Assembly (NCBI GenBank): GCA_016784425.1 | Contig: JADHUQ010000052.1 | Coordinates: forward strand, 1-13,409 | Direction of reading: 5' to 3' | Length of the DNA: 13,409 nucleotides | Source: Candidatus Delongbacteria bacterium | Lineage (GTDB): Bacteria; CAIWAD01; BS150m-G50 | In this document: piece by piece, positions 6,527 to 13,409 of the stretch | Layout: the number at the start of each line of letters is the position of its first letter | How positions within the stretch are numbered: the stretch's first letter is position 1 | Position numbers and translations under genes: made by a program | Notes under the pieces: model-generated | Databases searched by the model: none | What the model was told of the DNA's origin: nothing | What the model saw: the letters and a program-made list of their open reading frames with translations, nothing else

Positions 6527-7567
6527 CTATTTGTCGTATCCGATCTGGATCTCGCGGAGAAAACGGGCAGCATCCTCCGGTGCAGTGGTGTTAATATAGT
6601 AACCACTGCCCCACTCAAAACCCGCCACCCTGGTCAAGCGGGGAAACAGTTCCAGGTGCCAGTGGAAATCATAGACCAGAGTATCCCAGTAGTTAGACCG
6701 CCGCGGTTCGTGATGAATGTTGGGCGCAGTGTGCAGCACGCAGTTAAAGGGAGGATTCTCCAGCCCGATACGCATGCGGCTGAGTATATCCTTCAATGTA
6801 ACAGCCAGGGCCTGTATCACATTTTCTGGTGCGCTGGCAAAATCGTAGTGGTGCTGCCGCGGGTAGATCGCTAACTCGAAGGGAAAACGAGAGGCGTAGG
6901 GTGCCAGTACGACAAACTCGTCACCCTGCGAAACCAGGCGTGATCCTTCCAGCAACTCCTGTTGGATGATATCACAAAATATACAGCGCTCCTTCAACTG
7001 GTGATGCTGGCGGGCCACCTCCAGCTCGATGGCGATTGTTCGCGGGGTAACCGGTGTGGCTACAATCTGGGTGTGGGAGTGTACCAGAGAAGCGCCGGCT
7101 GACAGCCCGTGATTCTTGAACAGCAGTACGTATTTGAAACGCCGGTCCTGGGAAAGATCGAGAATCCGCCGCTGGTAAACACTGAAGAGTCTGGCCAGAT
7201 GAGCAATGCTCATATCGGCCAGGTGCAGATCGTGATCGGGAGATTCGATGATCACTTCGTGGGCGCCGATCCCGTTCATCTGGTCGTAGATACCCCTGCC
7301 CCGGCGATCGAGCTCCCCTTCGATCCGCAGGGCGGGATACTTGTTCGGTACAACCCGCAACTCCCAGCCGGGGCTGTTGGGGAGTGTTCCCTCCGGGCGC
7401 ACAGCATAAAGCTCAGCCGGTGTAGCATTCTCGTTGCCTGCGCAGAAAGGGCAAAACTCATGTTCCGGAAACTCTTCCAGCTTTTTCATGTCCATCGGGC
7501 GTTGACCCCGCTCGGTGGAGATAATCACCCACAGCTTCTGCAGCGGATCATGTCGCAATTCAGGCAT
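6527..7567 (-). CDS. galT: GalT-family nucleotidylyltransferase (galactose-1-phosphate uridylyltransferase or ADP-glucose phosphorylase-like)
   Basis: HIT-superfamily enzyme that moves a nucleoside monophosphate through a covalent histidine intermediate. Classical GalT uses UDP-glucose and galactose-1-phosphate. Numbering from the ATG at 7570, a zinc site is suggested by C40-P-F-C43, H113 and H164. The active site reads K152-N-H-G-L followed by GASLVHSHTQIVATP, where H166 is the expected nucleophile. The second half has its own C196-x-x-C199 and histidines at 240-241 and 286-287, then FHWHLELFPRL (302-312). Two CxxC pairs and a Ser inside HxHxQ differ from the E. coli HPHGQ motif. As recalled, they resemble the group containing plant ADP-glucose phosphorylase. 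The gene lies between GH57 and glgA, with no galK or galE in view, so a role in ADP-glucose turnover is plausible. The second of two ATGs (7567) is chosen from ribosome-site spacing. Confidence 0.85.
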   Translation of the reverse strand: MPELRHDPLQKLWVIISTERGQRPMDMKKLEEFPEHEFCPFCAGNENATPAELYAVRPEGTLPNSPGWELRVVPNKYPALRIEGELDRRGRGIYDQMNGIGAHEVIIESPDHDLHLADMSIAHLARLFSVYQRRILDLSQDRRFKYVLLFKNHGLSAGASLVHSHTQIVATPVTPRTIAIELEVARQHHQLKERCIFCDIIQQELLEGSRLVSQGDEFVVLAPYASRFPFELAIYPRQHHYDFASAPENVIQALAVTLKDILSRMRIGLENPPFNCVLHTAPNIHHEPRRSNYWDTLVYDFHWHLELFPRLTRVAGFEWGSGYYINTTAPEDAARFLREIQIGYDK

Positions 7568-7573
7568 CATAGA

Positions 7574-7577
7574 CTCC
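7574..7577 (-). promoter_or_regulatory. Ribosome binding site deciding the galT-like start
   Basis: GGAG on the minus strand lies 3 nt from the first ATG (7570) but 6 nt from the second (7567). The second spacing is closer to the optimum and gives the family-like N-terminus MPELR. Confidence 0.5.
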
Positions 7578-7593
7578 GCATTTTATAATTGTC

Positions 7594-9717
7594 TCACACA
7601 AACCAGTTTTCGCTTTGTACTCGCCGTGCGTCGAGATCAACCTCAGCGTCACCATAGCTGGGTAGAACTTCCAGGGTTTCCTCACCACAATTAACCCGTA
7701 CCCGAAACGGAACCTTGTCGCGGGGCACCTCCAGTTGGACCAGCTCCACACTTGCTTCCAGAACCTGTTCCATCCGACAGTCCCCGATCTGGCGTTGACG
7801 ATAAAAAGCACCTTCGAGGTGGGGATCAAGCCTGATTTCTTCCTCTAAACCAGCGAATTCAAGTGCAACTATCAATTCCTCCGGCAGGTCGCAATCCGGT
7901 GTGGAATTAAACTCAACCTGCAGGTAGAAATACTCACCGTCGCAGCCGAAGCGCACAGACTTTACCAGAGCCTGATCACGGTGTATAGCGGCATAACGCT
8001 GCGTGATACGACCAGCGGAAATCCACTCGAAATAATTGGTGACACGACCGTCGATCAACGGATGTATCACCTGTACGGGTGGCTCAACCGCCCGAGCGGT
8101 ACTTCTACGCAGCACCGGCTCCTTGAGGTAGTCGGGAATCTCCTTCCCCGCCAGCAGATAGACGGCCTGCTGATTGTTACGGAAAAGGCGGTCGAACTCT
8201 TCCGGGTAATCGGTATAATGGTCATCGCCGTACCACCAGAACCAGTCAGATCCTTCCGCCGCCAGCATGCGCCGTTGCATCTGGTCGAGTGTTTCCTCCG
8301 GGAGCTTGCCATTTTTACGCGCTTCTTCGTAGAAAAGCCGGGTTCGTGACAGATAGCTCCAACCGCGATTCTTATCCTCCTGACCAATCCAGGTAGAAAG
8401 GGTACCGTAAATCCAGGAGCCCGCCCGCAGGTGGGGTAGCGGTAACTGCTGCGGCCCTTCAGCCAGGTAATCACTGAAAGTGGTCAACCGATACCGTGGG
8501 TCTTTTACCAGGGTCTGATACAAACCTGTGAGGAAGTCCTTACCGTTGTTGGTGTAGTTTTCCCAGGCGTTTTCACCGTCCAGAATTACCGGCACGATAT
8601 ACTGTGATTTATCCTCAGGCAGGCTGTCATAAATGGTGTTGAGTCGATTCATGAAACGGGCGATCGCTTCGGGGGCGGGAGCGTTTGCCAGCGTAAACCC
8701 GATCAGATCGGAAAGAGCGCGATCACGAAAAAATAGCGATACCGATCCCCGGCCGCAGTTGAATTGATGTGCACGGTACTGCTGCCTGGGCTCCAGTTGC
8801 TCGAGGTCATGTGAATTACGCAACACCTCTTCGTCGCTGGCCAGCCAGGGGACACCGGCGGCACAGGCCACAGCACAGGTGTCGCGGCTGATAGCCCCTT
8901 CCGCAGGCCACACGCCGGTTTTTTCCAGTCCAAACTGTTGCCGGAAGTAGTCCTGTGCCAGTCTCAGCTGCAGCTGGGCGTCCTGCGGGTAGGAGAACTT
9001 CTTTTCCGGGAAGGGGGCGCTGGGTAGCATTTCCCGCCCGCTGTCGGTGTTTATCAGCAACGGCATTATCGGATGATAAAAGGGTGTTGTCGAGAGTTCA
9101 ATCCGCCCTTCACGCTGCAGGCGACGATGTATCTCCAGCACCCGGGGTAGAAACTCCGCCTGCAGGTTTAACAGCTCACTCTTGTCCGCCTCGCTGAAAT
9201 CACCACCCTGTGCAATCAGTCTCCTGACGGTCGGATCCCGTTTGAGAGTCTCCCCACACCAGGCCAGATGAAAGAGTACAATGACATCGCGCAGTTTCTG
9301 GGTGTCAAAATGCTGCAGGGTGCTGGCAGGGCGCTCCGGTTCCGGGTGGAGCGCGCATAGCTTCTGCAACTGGCTATAGCGGGGAATGTGCGCCAGCAAC
9401 GGCTGGGTATGAATAGAAAGAAAATGGCGTAATACAAAAATCTGCTCATCTTCGACAAGATCGCCAACCGGACGCCGGGAGAGATCCAGCCAGCTATCGG
9501 AGGCACCGTCGATATAGGCCTGCAGCTGCTCGAGCAGCGATGGCACCAGGTTGATCACCGCCCTGGTACCGGGGACCTGCTCGATGTAGGCGGCCATGTC
9601 ATAGTAATCCTTCAGCGCGTGTAACCGTACCCAGGGCATAATGAAGTCATCCGTAACCGGATCACAGTAATTGGGTTGATGCTGGTGCCAGAGAAAAACT
9701 ACGGAAAGAGGATTCAT
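7594..9717 (-). CDS. Glycoside hydrolase family 57 (alpha-amylase / amylopullulanase / glucanotransferase group)
   Basis: Retaining alpha-glucan-active enzyme of 707 residues, no signal peptide, so probably cytoplasmic. The five GH57 regions can be followed: W10-HQHQPNY (10-17) is region 1, and IELSTTPFYHPIMPL (206-220) is region 2. TGVWPAEGAIS (267-277) carries the probable nucleophile E273, and VILDGENAWENY (377-388) carries the probable acid/base D380. An aromatic-rich helical region follows, with WFWWYGDDHYTDYPEEFD after about residue 490. From about 550 to the end a beta-rich domain begins IDGRVTNYFEW, as in larger GH57 proteins. Region 1 (HQHQPxY) and LDGENxWE are closer to amylopullulanase/alpha-amylase types than to the GH57 branching enzymes, but specificity cannot be fixed. 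It is the first gene of the glucan operon, ending 26 bp before the galT-like start. No glgB or glgP is in the window, so it may supply debranching or chain rearrangement. Confidence 0.9.
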   Translation of the reverse strand: MNPLSVVFLWHQHQPNYCDPVTDDFIMPWVRLHALKDYYDMAAYIEQVPGTRAVINLVPSLLEQLQAYIDGASDSWLDLSRRPVGDLVEDEQIFVLRHFLSIHTQPLLAHIPRYSQLQKLCALHPEPERPASTLQHFDTQKLRDVIVLFHLAWCGETLKRDPTVRRLIAQGGDFSEADKSELLNLQAEFLPRVLEIHRRLQREGRIELSTTPFYHPIMPLLINTDSGREMLPSAPFPEKKFSYPQDAQLQLRLAQDYFRQQFGLEKTGVWPAEGAISRDTCAVACAAGVPWLASDEEVLRNSHDLEQLEPRQQYRAHQFNCGRGSVSLFFRDRALSDLIGFTLANAPAPEAIARFMNRLNTIYDSLPEDKSQYIVPVILDGENAWENYTNNGKDFLTGLYQTLVKDPRYRLTTFSDYLAEGPQQLPLPHLRAGSWIYGTLSTWIGQEDKNRGWSYLSRTRLFYEEARKNGKLPEETLDQMQRRMLAAEGSDWFWWYGDDHYTDYPEEFDRLFRNNQQAVYLLAGKEIPDYLKEPVLRRSTARAVEPPVQVIHPLIDGRVTNYFEWISAGRITQRYAAIHRDQALVKSVRFGCDGEYFYLQVEFNSTPDCDLPEELIVALEFAGLEEEIRLDPHLEGAFYRQRQIGDCRMEQVLEASVELVQLEVPRDKVPFRVRVNCGEETLEVLPSYGDAEVDLDARRVQSENWFV

Positions 9718-9839
9718 GGCAATTCGTCTCGGATAATCGGTTATCGGGGAGGCGATTAGAAGTACTGCTGTGATGATAGGGCTGTTTTAGCCTGTTTACC
9801 GCTTCCCCCGTTATTATTCGCCCGCGCTAATCTGCTCGC

Positions 9840-9868
9840 TTGCGATAATCAGCTATTGAATGTATTAT
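9840..9868 (+). promoter_or_regulatory. Sigma70-like promoter of the surA-like operon
   Basis: TTGCGA (9840-9845) and TATTAT (9863-9868) are separated by 17 bp. The -35 matches consensus at four positions and the -10 at five. The predicted start near 9875 leaves a leader of about 75 nt before the ATG at 9952. Confidence 0.55.
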
Positions 9869-9894
9869 GAGAACCGGCTAAAAACCAGACCTTT

Positions 9895-9929
9895 CCGGTA
9901 GACCCTTGCAGCTTGGCCGGGGCTACCGG
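9895..9929 (+). promoter_or_regulatory. Long hairpin in the 5' leader of the surA-like gene
   Basis: CCGGTAG (9895-9901) pairs perfectly with CTACCGG (9923-9929). After a bulged A (9902), CCC (9903-9905) pairs with GGG (9920-9922). This gives a GC-rich stem of about 10 bp with a 14-nt loop. It lies between the predicted transcription start and the ribosome site (GGAG 9941-9944). No T-run follows, so it is not an intrinsic terminator; an mRNA-stability or translational-control element is possible. Confidence 0.5.
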
Positions 9930-9951
9930 TATCATATAGTGGAGAGTGACT

Positions 9952-11241
9952 ATGCGCTGGATTCTGATTGCATTAATAACACTGGCGGGCTGTCTGCCGC
10001 TCCCCGCCGGGGAGACGATTGATCGCGTACTGGCTGTGGTTGACAAGGAGATAATCCTGGAATCCGATGTACTCGAAATGCTGCAGCAATTCGCTACTTC
10101 ACGCAATCTCGACCTGACACGGGATGCCGGTCAGTTGGAAGCGGTCCGCCTGGAAATCCTCAACAGCCTCATCCAGGAAAAGGTCCTGCTGACCAGAGCA
10201 CGGATCGATTCCGTTATCGTTGACCCGGGCAAGATCGACCGGGAGGTGAATGCGTTGCTCGCCGACTATGTTCGCAAGGCGGGCACTGAGGAAAACCTCG
10301 AGCGGATCTTCAACCTCACCATCACTCAGATTCGGCGGAAACTGCGCGAGAACACCCGTAATCGCCTGCTGACCAGCCGGGTAACCCAGCAATACCTGGC
10401 ACGGATAAAGGTCAGCCGCGTTGATGTGGAGAATTTCTACGCAGTCTACCGCGATTCCCTCCCGGAAGTCCCCGCCATGTTGCACTGTGGACAGATATTC
10501 CTGGCTATTGATGTCTCGCGCGAAGGTCGGGAGAAAACCAGAAGACTGGCACAGGCTGTGGTTGACAGTTTGCGTTCTGGACGGTCAGACTTTGCCGCCA
10601 TGGCGGCGACTTATTCGGATGACACCGGCACCAGGGCGCGTGCCGGTCTGATTGGCGAAACCACCCGCGGCACCATGTTGCGGGAGTACGAGTACGCCGC
10701 TTACAACCTACTACCGGGAGAAGTCTCCCCGCCGGTGCTTACCGAGCTGGGCTATCATATCATCCGACTGGAGGAGCGCGCAGGTGAGAAGCTCACCACC
10801 AGTCATATCCTATTTCGTCTCACGCCAACTGCTACCGATGAACAGTCGTGTCTCATCCGCGCCGATTCGCTGGTTCTGGCTTTACGCAATGGTGCTGATC
10901 TCAAAAAGCTCTCCCATCGGCTCTCCACTAACCCTGTCATGCGCCAGAAAAGCGGCGATCTGGGACCACTTGAAATGTCACAGTTCGCGGAACAGCTGCA
11001 GTCTGTGGTGAGCAATATGCAGCCCGGCGCTGTCAGTGATCCGATCCGCATGGTGGTGGATGGAAAGGATGGTTTTGTGGTTCTCAAATTATGGAAACGG
11101 ATCCCTTCACATGCCATCAGCCTGAACCAGGACTGGGACAAGCTGGAGGAGTTCGCTTTGCAGTTCAAGCAACAGGAGGAACTGCAGAAGTGGATTGAAC
11201 AGCTGAAGCGCGAAATCTACATTGAGATACGCCCTCTGTAG
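9952..11241 (+). CDS. SurA-like parvulin peptidyl-prolyl isomerase / periplasmic chaperone, possible lipoprotein
   Basis: Exported folding factor for outer-membrane and periplasmic proteins, 429 residues, about the size of SurA (428 in E. coli). After a hydrophobic N-terminus, ETIDRVLAVVDKEIILESDV (21-40) is the classic start of a SurA N domain, which runs to about 170 and is helical (LIQEKVLLTRARID at 73-86). A first parvulin domain (about 178-276) has LHCGQIFLAI, FAAMAATYSDD, and ends GYHIIRLEER. A second (about 283-383) starts TSHILFRL, has LSTNP and GDLG, and ends DGFVVLKLWKR. A charged helix closes the protein, as in SurA. ATG 9952 is preferred over GTG 9946 because GGAG at 9941-9944 is 7 nt away. 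Residues L11-A-G-C14 form a lipobox, so it may be lipid-anchored. It heads a plus-strand block 31 bp before the 5'-nucleotidase. Confidence 0.88.
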   Translation: MRWILIALITLAGCLPLPAGETIDRVLAVVDKEIILESDVLEMLQQFATSRNLDLTRDAGQLEAVRLEILNSLIQEKVLLTRARIDSVIVDPGKIDREVNALLADYVRKAGTEENLERIFNLTITQIRRKLRENTRNRLLTSRVTQQYLARIKVSRVDVENFYAVYRDSLPEVPAMLHCGQIFLAIDVSREGREKTRRLAQAVVDSLRSGRSDFAAMAATYSDDTGTRARAGLIGETTRGTMLREYEYAAYNLLPGEVSPPVLTELGYHIIRLEERAGEKLTTSHILFRLTPTATDEQSCLIRADSLVLALRNGADLKKLSHRLSTNPVMRQKSGDLGPLEMSQFAEQLQSVVSNMQPGAVSDPIRMVVDGKDGFVVLKLWKRIPSHAISLNQDWDKLEEFALQFKQQEELQKWIEQLKREIYIEIRPL

Positions 11242-11272
11242 CCCCGCCGTCAATAAACCTGAGGGAGTAAAT

Positions 11273-12802
11273 ATGTTCCGAGTCCGGTTGAAGCAGTATT
11301 GCTCCAGACTGGGCGTCAGTACAGTTAACTACTCCCTACTGTTACCAGTCGCTGTCCCGATTGTGTTTCTATTGGCTGTTTCCAGCGGCTGGTCCCGCGA
11401 AATACATATTCTGCATTACAACGATTTTCATGTCAACAATTCGCCCCGTTACACTGTTGATGAAGATGGAGACGGCTACTATCGTGGCGGCGCCGCTAAT
11501 CTGAAGGGATTAGTAGACAGTTTGCGTACCGTGTACAGCTACGACCTGTTGGTCAATACCGGTGATGATTTTCAGGGAAGCCCCATCTCCGGATTTACCC
11601 GGGGCGGCTCTCAGGTTGCCATCCTGAACGCGATGGGTGTAGAGTTTTTCTGCCCCGGTAACCATGAGTTTGACTATGGCGATCTCAACCTGCTTGAACA
11701 GCTGGCTCCGGCCAGCTTCTACACCATCTGCTGTAACGTTACCGATGATCAGGGGCGTCTGTACTGGCCGGCGTATCACATTATCGAACTGGGCGGTCTG
11801 CGGCTCGGAATCATCGGTGTGATAACTGCCGGTTTACCGGAGTTGGTAGTGAAGGAGAACCTGGAGCACTCCCGGGTATTGGAGCCGGTGGAGGAAATCC
11901 GTCGTTGGCTGCGGCAACTGGAGGATGAAACCGACCTGCAGCTCCTACTCAGTCATTCCGGTTACCGGACCGATTCACTCTATGCGGTTACACTGCCCGG
12001 AATCGATGCGATCATCGGTGGCCACAGCCATACCGAACTTCCGCAGGGACGCTGGATTGGCAACACTTTGGTTGTTCAGGCCGGGTGCTGTGGCAACTGG
12101 CTGGGTGACCTCCTTATAACTATAGATGACACCACGGGTGCTGTTACACTGACTGATTGGCTCCATGAGGTAGGCGTCGGCCAGGTAACACCAGCTGCCG
12201 ACATGCAGCTAACCGTAAAGCAACTTGCCGACCAATTACCCGCAGAATTGAGCGAAGTAATCGGTCAACTTGCACAACCCTGGCTAAGAGAACGGGGTGA
12301 GTCCAATGTAGGAGACTGGACGGCTGATGTCATGCGGACTTACGCCGCTACTGATCTGGGGTTTATGAACCTGGGCGGTCTGCGCCGCAACCTGCCAGCA
12401 GGTGAGATCACCCGCCTTGATATCTGGGAAGTCCATCCATTCGGAAACCACTATGTGACTTTTGAAATGACCGGCCAGGAGTTGCTGATGTTCCTGCAAC
12501 GAGTTGCCCGCGATGAACTCAACGAGTCATTCGCCTTCAGCGGGATGGAGTTTTCCATTCATCAGGAATTGGGGGTAGTAAGCAGAATATTGATAGACGG
12601 GGAAAGCCTGATTTTGAACCGATCCTATACTGCTGTAACGAACAATTTCATTTTCAGCCACCTGGAGGAGATTTTCACACTTGACCCCGCTCTGGTAAAC
12701 GCACGCCATCTGCCGGAACTGGATCGGGATGTGATTATCCAGGCCGTCCGTGAGCAACAGACAGTTACCGCCGTCAACCATAACCGTATTACGTTTTATT
12801 AA
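11273..12802 (+). CDS. Exported 5'-nucleotidase / UshA-like metallophosphoesterase
   Basis: Predicted two-metal phosphohydrolase of the 5'-nucleotidase/2',3'-cyclic phosphodiesterase family acting outside the inner membrane. It is 509 residues, near UshA length. A basic stretch of about 20 residues precedes a hydrophobic segment (about 21-38), so a signal peptide or an uncleaved anchor is possible. All metal ligands are visible: D51 and H53 (HYNDFH), D98 (NTGDDFQGS), N130-H131 (PGNHEFDYG), H228 (LLSHSG), and H251 and H253 (GGHSHTEL). The C-terminal nucleotide-binding domain begins around 335, with SNVGDWTADVMR (344-355), NLGGLRRNLPAGEIT (366-380), VHPFGNHYVTFEMTGQEL and YTAVTNNFIF (452-461). 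GAGGGAG lies 5 nt before the ATG; the longer open frame upstream overlaps the previous gene and is not used. The stop is one base before the DUF4159 start. Substrate preference, such as NMPs, nucleotide sugars or cyclic nucleotides, is unknown. Confidence 0.9.
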   Translation: MFRVRLKQYCSRLGVSTVNYSLLLPVAVPIVFLLAVSSGWSREIHILHYNDFHVNNSPRYTVDEDGDGYYRGGAANLKGLVDSLRTVYSYDLLVNTGDDFQGSPISGFTRGGSQVAILNAMGVEFFCPGNHEFDYGDLNLLEQLAPASFYTICCNVTDDQGRLYWPAYHIIELGGLRLGIIGVITAGLPELVVKENLEHSRVLEPVEEIRRWLRQLEDETDLQLLLSHSGYRTDSLYAVTLPGIDAIIGGHSHTELPQGRWIGNTLVVQAGCCGNWLGDLLITIDDTTGAVTLTDWLHEVGVGQVTPAADMQLTVKQLADQLPAELSEVIGQLAQPWLRERGESNVGDWTADVMRTYAATDLGFMNLGGLRRNLPAGEITRLDIWEVHPFGNHYVTFEMTGQELLMFLQRVARDELNESFAFSGMEFSIHQELGVVSRILIDGESLILNRSYTAVTNNFIFSHLEEIFTLDPALVNARHLPELDRDVIIQAVREQQTVTAVNHNRITFY

Positions 12803-12803
12803 T

Positions 12804-13409
12804 ATGTTACGACAATACACCTTAATACTGCTTGTCCTGGTTTCGGCTTTTTCACAGGCTGCTGCCCAGGGAACGGCTCCAGGCGTCCAGTTTACCATTG
12901 CCCGGGTAAAGTATCACGGGGGTGGGGACTGGTACGGCGATCCGACCTCCCTGCCCAACCTGCTGCGCTTTATCAGGGAGAATACTCCGCTGGACACAGC
13001 CCCGGAGGAGGCAGTAGTGGAACTCACAGCAGGTGAGCTGTTCAGTTACCCTTATCTTTACCTGACCGGACACGGACGTGTCACATTCTCCGAAGAGGAG
13101 ATCCTGCGTCTGCGGGATTACTTCAGCGCGGGCGGTTTTTTGCACGTCGATGACAACTACGGGCTGGACAAGTATATTCGCAGTGAGCTGAGGCGGGTTT
13201 TTCCCGGACAGGAATTCCAGGAGCTTCCCTTCGACCACCCCCTGTTTAACTCGTATTATGACCTGCCCAACGGTTGCCCCAAAGTGCATGAACATGACGG
13301 GAAACCGCCGCAATTACTGGGCCTTTTTCATGAAGGCCGCCTTTGTGTGGTTTACACCTATGAAGCAGATCTGGGTGACGGCTGGGAGGATCCTGATGTG
13401 CACAACGAC
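12804..13409 (+). CDS. DUF4159 family exported protein (3' end outside window)
   Basis: N-terminal 202 residues of a DUF4159 protein; the gene runs off the window. A signal peptide is clear: basic MLRQY, a hydrophobic core, and a likely signal peptidase I site after SQAAA (about residues 18-22), giving a mature start near QGTAPG. The mature part begins with the family signature: FTIARVKYHGGGDWYGDP (33-50) and LPNLLRFI. LTAGELFSYPYLYLTGHG follows, then the GGFLHVDDNYG segment, which resembles class I glutamine-amidotransferase/ThuA-like folds. FDHPLFNSYY and LGDGWEDPDVHN come at the end. The function of DUF4159 is not known; such genes often sit near von Willebrand/Bat-type or MoxR genes in FCB and related phyla, which cannot be checked here. 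The ATG starts one base after the nucleotidase TAA, so the two are probably translated together. Confidence 0.88.
   Translation, partial: MLRQYTLILLVLVSAFSQAAAQGTAPGVQFTIARVKYHGGGDWYGDPTSLPNLLRFIRENTPLDTAPEEAVVELTAGELFSYPYLYLTGHGRVTFSEEEILRLRDYFSAGGFLHVDDNYGLDKYIRSELRRVFPGQEFQELPFDHPLFNSYYDLPNGCPKVHEHDGKPPQLLGLFHEGRLCVVYTYEADLGDGWEDPDVHND

Larger units (their letters stand above)
9718..9951. other. Divergent intergenic region between glucan operon and envelope genes
   Basis: This 234-bp stretch has no credible gene. The right half holds the plus-strand promoter and leader hairpin described separately. The left half should contain the promoter of the GH57 operon; a TATCAT (minus strand, 9778-9773) could be its -10, but no acceptable -35 lies at 16-18 bp. 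Three TCGG tetranucleotides at 9729-9732, 9737-9740 and 9744-9747 are spaced 8 and 7 bp apart just upstream of the GH57 start. Confidence 0.6.

Noticed and set aside
9773..9778. TATCAT as -10 of the GH57 operon
   Set aside because: No acceptable -35 hexamer lies 16-18 bp upstream on the minus strand, so it is mentioned only in the intergenic description.
9895..9929. Hairpin as a rho-independent terminator
   Set aside because: No run of T follows on either strand, and it lies in the leader of a gene with a good promoter upstream.
11222..11272. Longer N-terminus for the 5'-nucleotidase starting at 11222
   Set aside because: The upstream part overlaps the end of the surA-like gene and lacks a ribosome site, while ATG 11273 has a strong GAGGGAG just before it and gives an export-type N-terminus.
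12852..13313. Minus-strand 153-codon open frame near the right end
   Set aside because: It is opposite the DUF4159 reading frame, which has a signal peptide and family motifs throughout.

Overview
The window looks like a chromosomal stretch from a Gram-negative bacterium. It is densely coded, with short intergenic gaps, ATG/GTG starts and Shine-Dalgarno-like sites. The Gram-negative assignment rests on a SurA-like periplasmic chaperone, a UshA-like 5'-nucleotidase and a DUF4159 protein, all exported. DUF4159 next to a SurA-like protein, together with a GH57-GlgA-GlgC carbohydrate cluster, fits a lineage in or near the FCB superphylum or a related candidate phylum. That placement is inference from gene content and is not firm. 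No rRNA, tRNA, CRISPR array, insertion sequence or phage gene was seen.

Minus-strand block (1-9717). Read in transcription order, a glycogen or alpha-glucan module comes first: a GH57 glycosidase (9717-7594), a GalT-family nucleotidylyltransferase (7567-6527), glycogen synthase glgA (6487-5012) and ADP-glucose pyrophosphorylase glgC (5010-3778). Gaps are 1 to about 40 bp, and glgA and glgC are separated by one base. A class I methyltransferase (3713-2946) follows closely. After a 200-bp gap come a nitronate monooxygenase-like flavoprotein (2731-1625), a TrhA/hemolysin III membrane protein with its own good sigma70-like promoter (1551-892), and a zinc-ribbon methyltransferase (851 to beyond base 1).

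The last gene is the oddest thing here. Its reading frame passes without a stop into three 66-bp tandem repeats at the window edge. They encode 22-residue units, and each DNA unit also carries a short palindrome or two.

Divergent region (9718-9951). It separates the glycogen module from a plus-strand block. It holds a good promoter and a long leader hairpin for the plus-strand genes, and phased TCGG repeats just upstream of the GH57 gene.

Plus-strand block (9952-13409). It has a SurA-like parvulin chaperone with a lipobox-like signal sequence, a metallophosphoesterase/5'-nucleotidase with all metal ligands visible, and a DUF4159 protein cut by the window end. The last two are one base apart. 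All three products appear to be exported, so this block serves the cell envelope while the divergent block makes and handles ADP-glucose and glucan in the cytoplasm.

Most of the window is ordinary, recognisable housekeeping. The points worth checking are the repeat-extended methyltransferase, the GalT-like enzyme that may act on ADP-glucose, a four-cysteine cluster in the flavoprotein, and the structured leader of the surA-like gene.
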